Position numbers and translations under genes: made by a program. A stretch of DNA of 6,286 nt from Oscillospiraceae bacterium. Lineage in GTDB: Bacteria > Bacillota > Clostridia > UMGS1883. The stretch lies in contig SVJI01000089.1 in the NCBI GenBank assembly GCA_015069065.1, forward strand, positions 1-6,286. Direction: 5' to 3'. Positions 6,075 to 6,286 of this stretch are shown here, in pieces. Position 1 is the stretch's first letter. Every line of letters starts with the position of its first letter. The notes under the pieces were generated by a model. It was not told the DNA's origin, did no database searches, and was given only the letters and a program-made list of their open reading frames with translations.

Positions 6075-6286
6075 ATGGAACACTTACGTGTATGTGTCCG
6101 AATCAGTAAAGACGCAATAATTCATAACATAAATCAAATAAAAAAATTAGTTCCCCCGAACACAAAGCTGATGCCTGTAATCAAGGCAGACGGCTATGGT
6201 CACGGTGCTTTTAACATGGCAAGTGTATTGGAAAATTCGGCGGATTATTTTGCCGTTGCCATTATTGAGGAAGCGCTCGAACTCAG
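6075..6286 (+). CDS. alr: Alanine racemase (Alr), 5' part, cut by the right edge
   Basis: Seventy codons are visible, starting MEHLRVCVRISKDAIIHNI and running open to the window edge. Residues 33-45 (MPVIKADGYGHGA) contain the alanine racemase pyridoxal-phosphate motif, with K37 as the residue expected to form the internal aldimine. The enzyme interconverts L- and D-alanine in the cytoplasm to supply D-alanine for peptidoglycan. The N-terminal DAIIHNINQIK stretch and the later EEALEL also fit the fold type III N-terminal barrel of this family. The rest of the protein, including the second catalytic residue (a tyrosine), lies outside the window, so related racemases such as VanT-type or broad-specificity enzymes cannot be fully excluded; no membrane domain precedes it, which argues against VanT. 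ATG 6075 is chosen on ribosome-binding-site spacing. It lies 13 bases after pgsA and probably belongs to the same transcript. Confidence 0.88.
   Translation, partial: MEHLRVCVRISKDAIIHNINQIKKLVPPNTKLMPVIKADGYGHGAFNMASVLENSADYFAVAIIEEALEL

Overview
The window looks like chromosomal DNA from an anaerobic, low-to-moderate-GC member of the Clostridia (Bacillota), probably an uncultured gut-type lineage. This rests on four things: the lepA-hemW pair, the rimO-pgsA coupling, an upstream membrane protein resembling the clostridial DUF6512 family, and an intergenic repeat of a kind I recall from clostridial gut genomes. Taxonomy below class level is inference.

Layout: (1) Positions 1-508 hold the 3' part of a small polytopic membrane protein of DUF6512 type, cut by the left edge. 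(2) Positions 509-869 are non-coding. About 517-728 is a hairpin-rich sequence that I read as a dispersed repeat or MITE-like element, and about 799-827 is a plausible sigma-A-type promoter. (3) From 870 to the right edge, six genes lie head to tail on the + strand: lepA, hemW, recX, rimO, pgsA and the start of alr. Gaps are at most 16 bases and two junctions overlap, so they probably form one operon with the promoter upstream of lepA.

The operon mixes translation (EF4/LepA; RimO methylthiolation of ribosomal protein S12), a HemW-type radical SAM protein, control of recombination (RecX), phospholipid synthesis (PgsA) and cell-wall precursor supply (alanine racemase). All five complete proteins have the expected length and intact diagnostic motifs, with no frameshifts or premature stops. 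The genes share general growth functions rather than one pathway.

I found no clear undescribed system. The points most worth a second look are the structured repeat between the membrane-protein gene and lepA, its cluster of palindromes with three-base loops, and the placement of recX between hemW and rimO with no recA in view.
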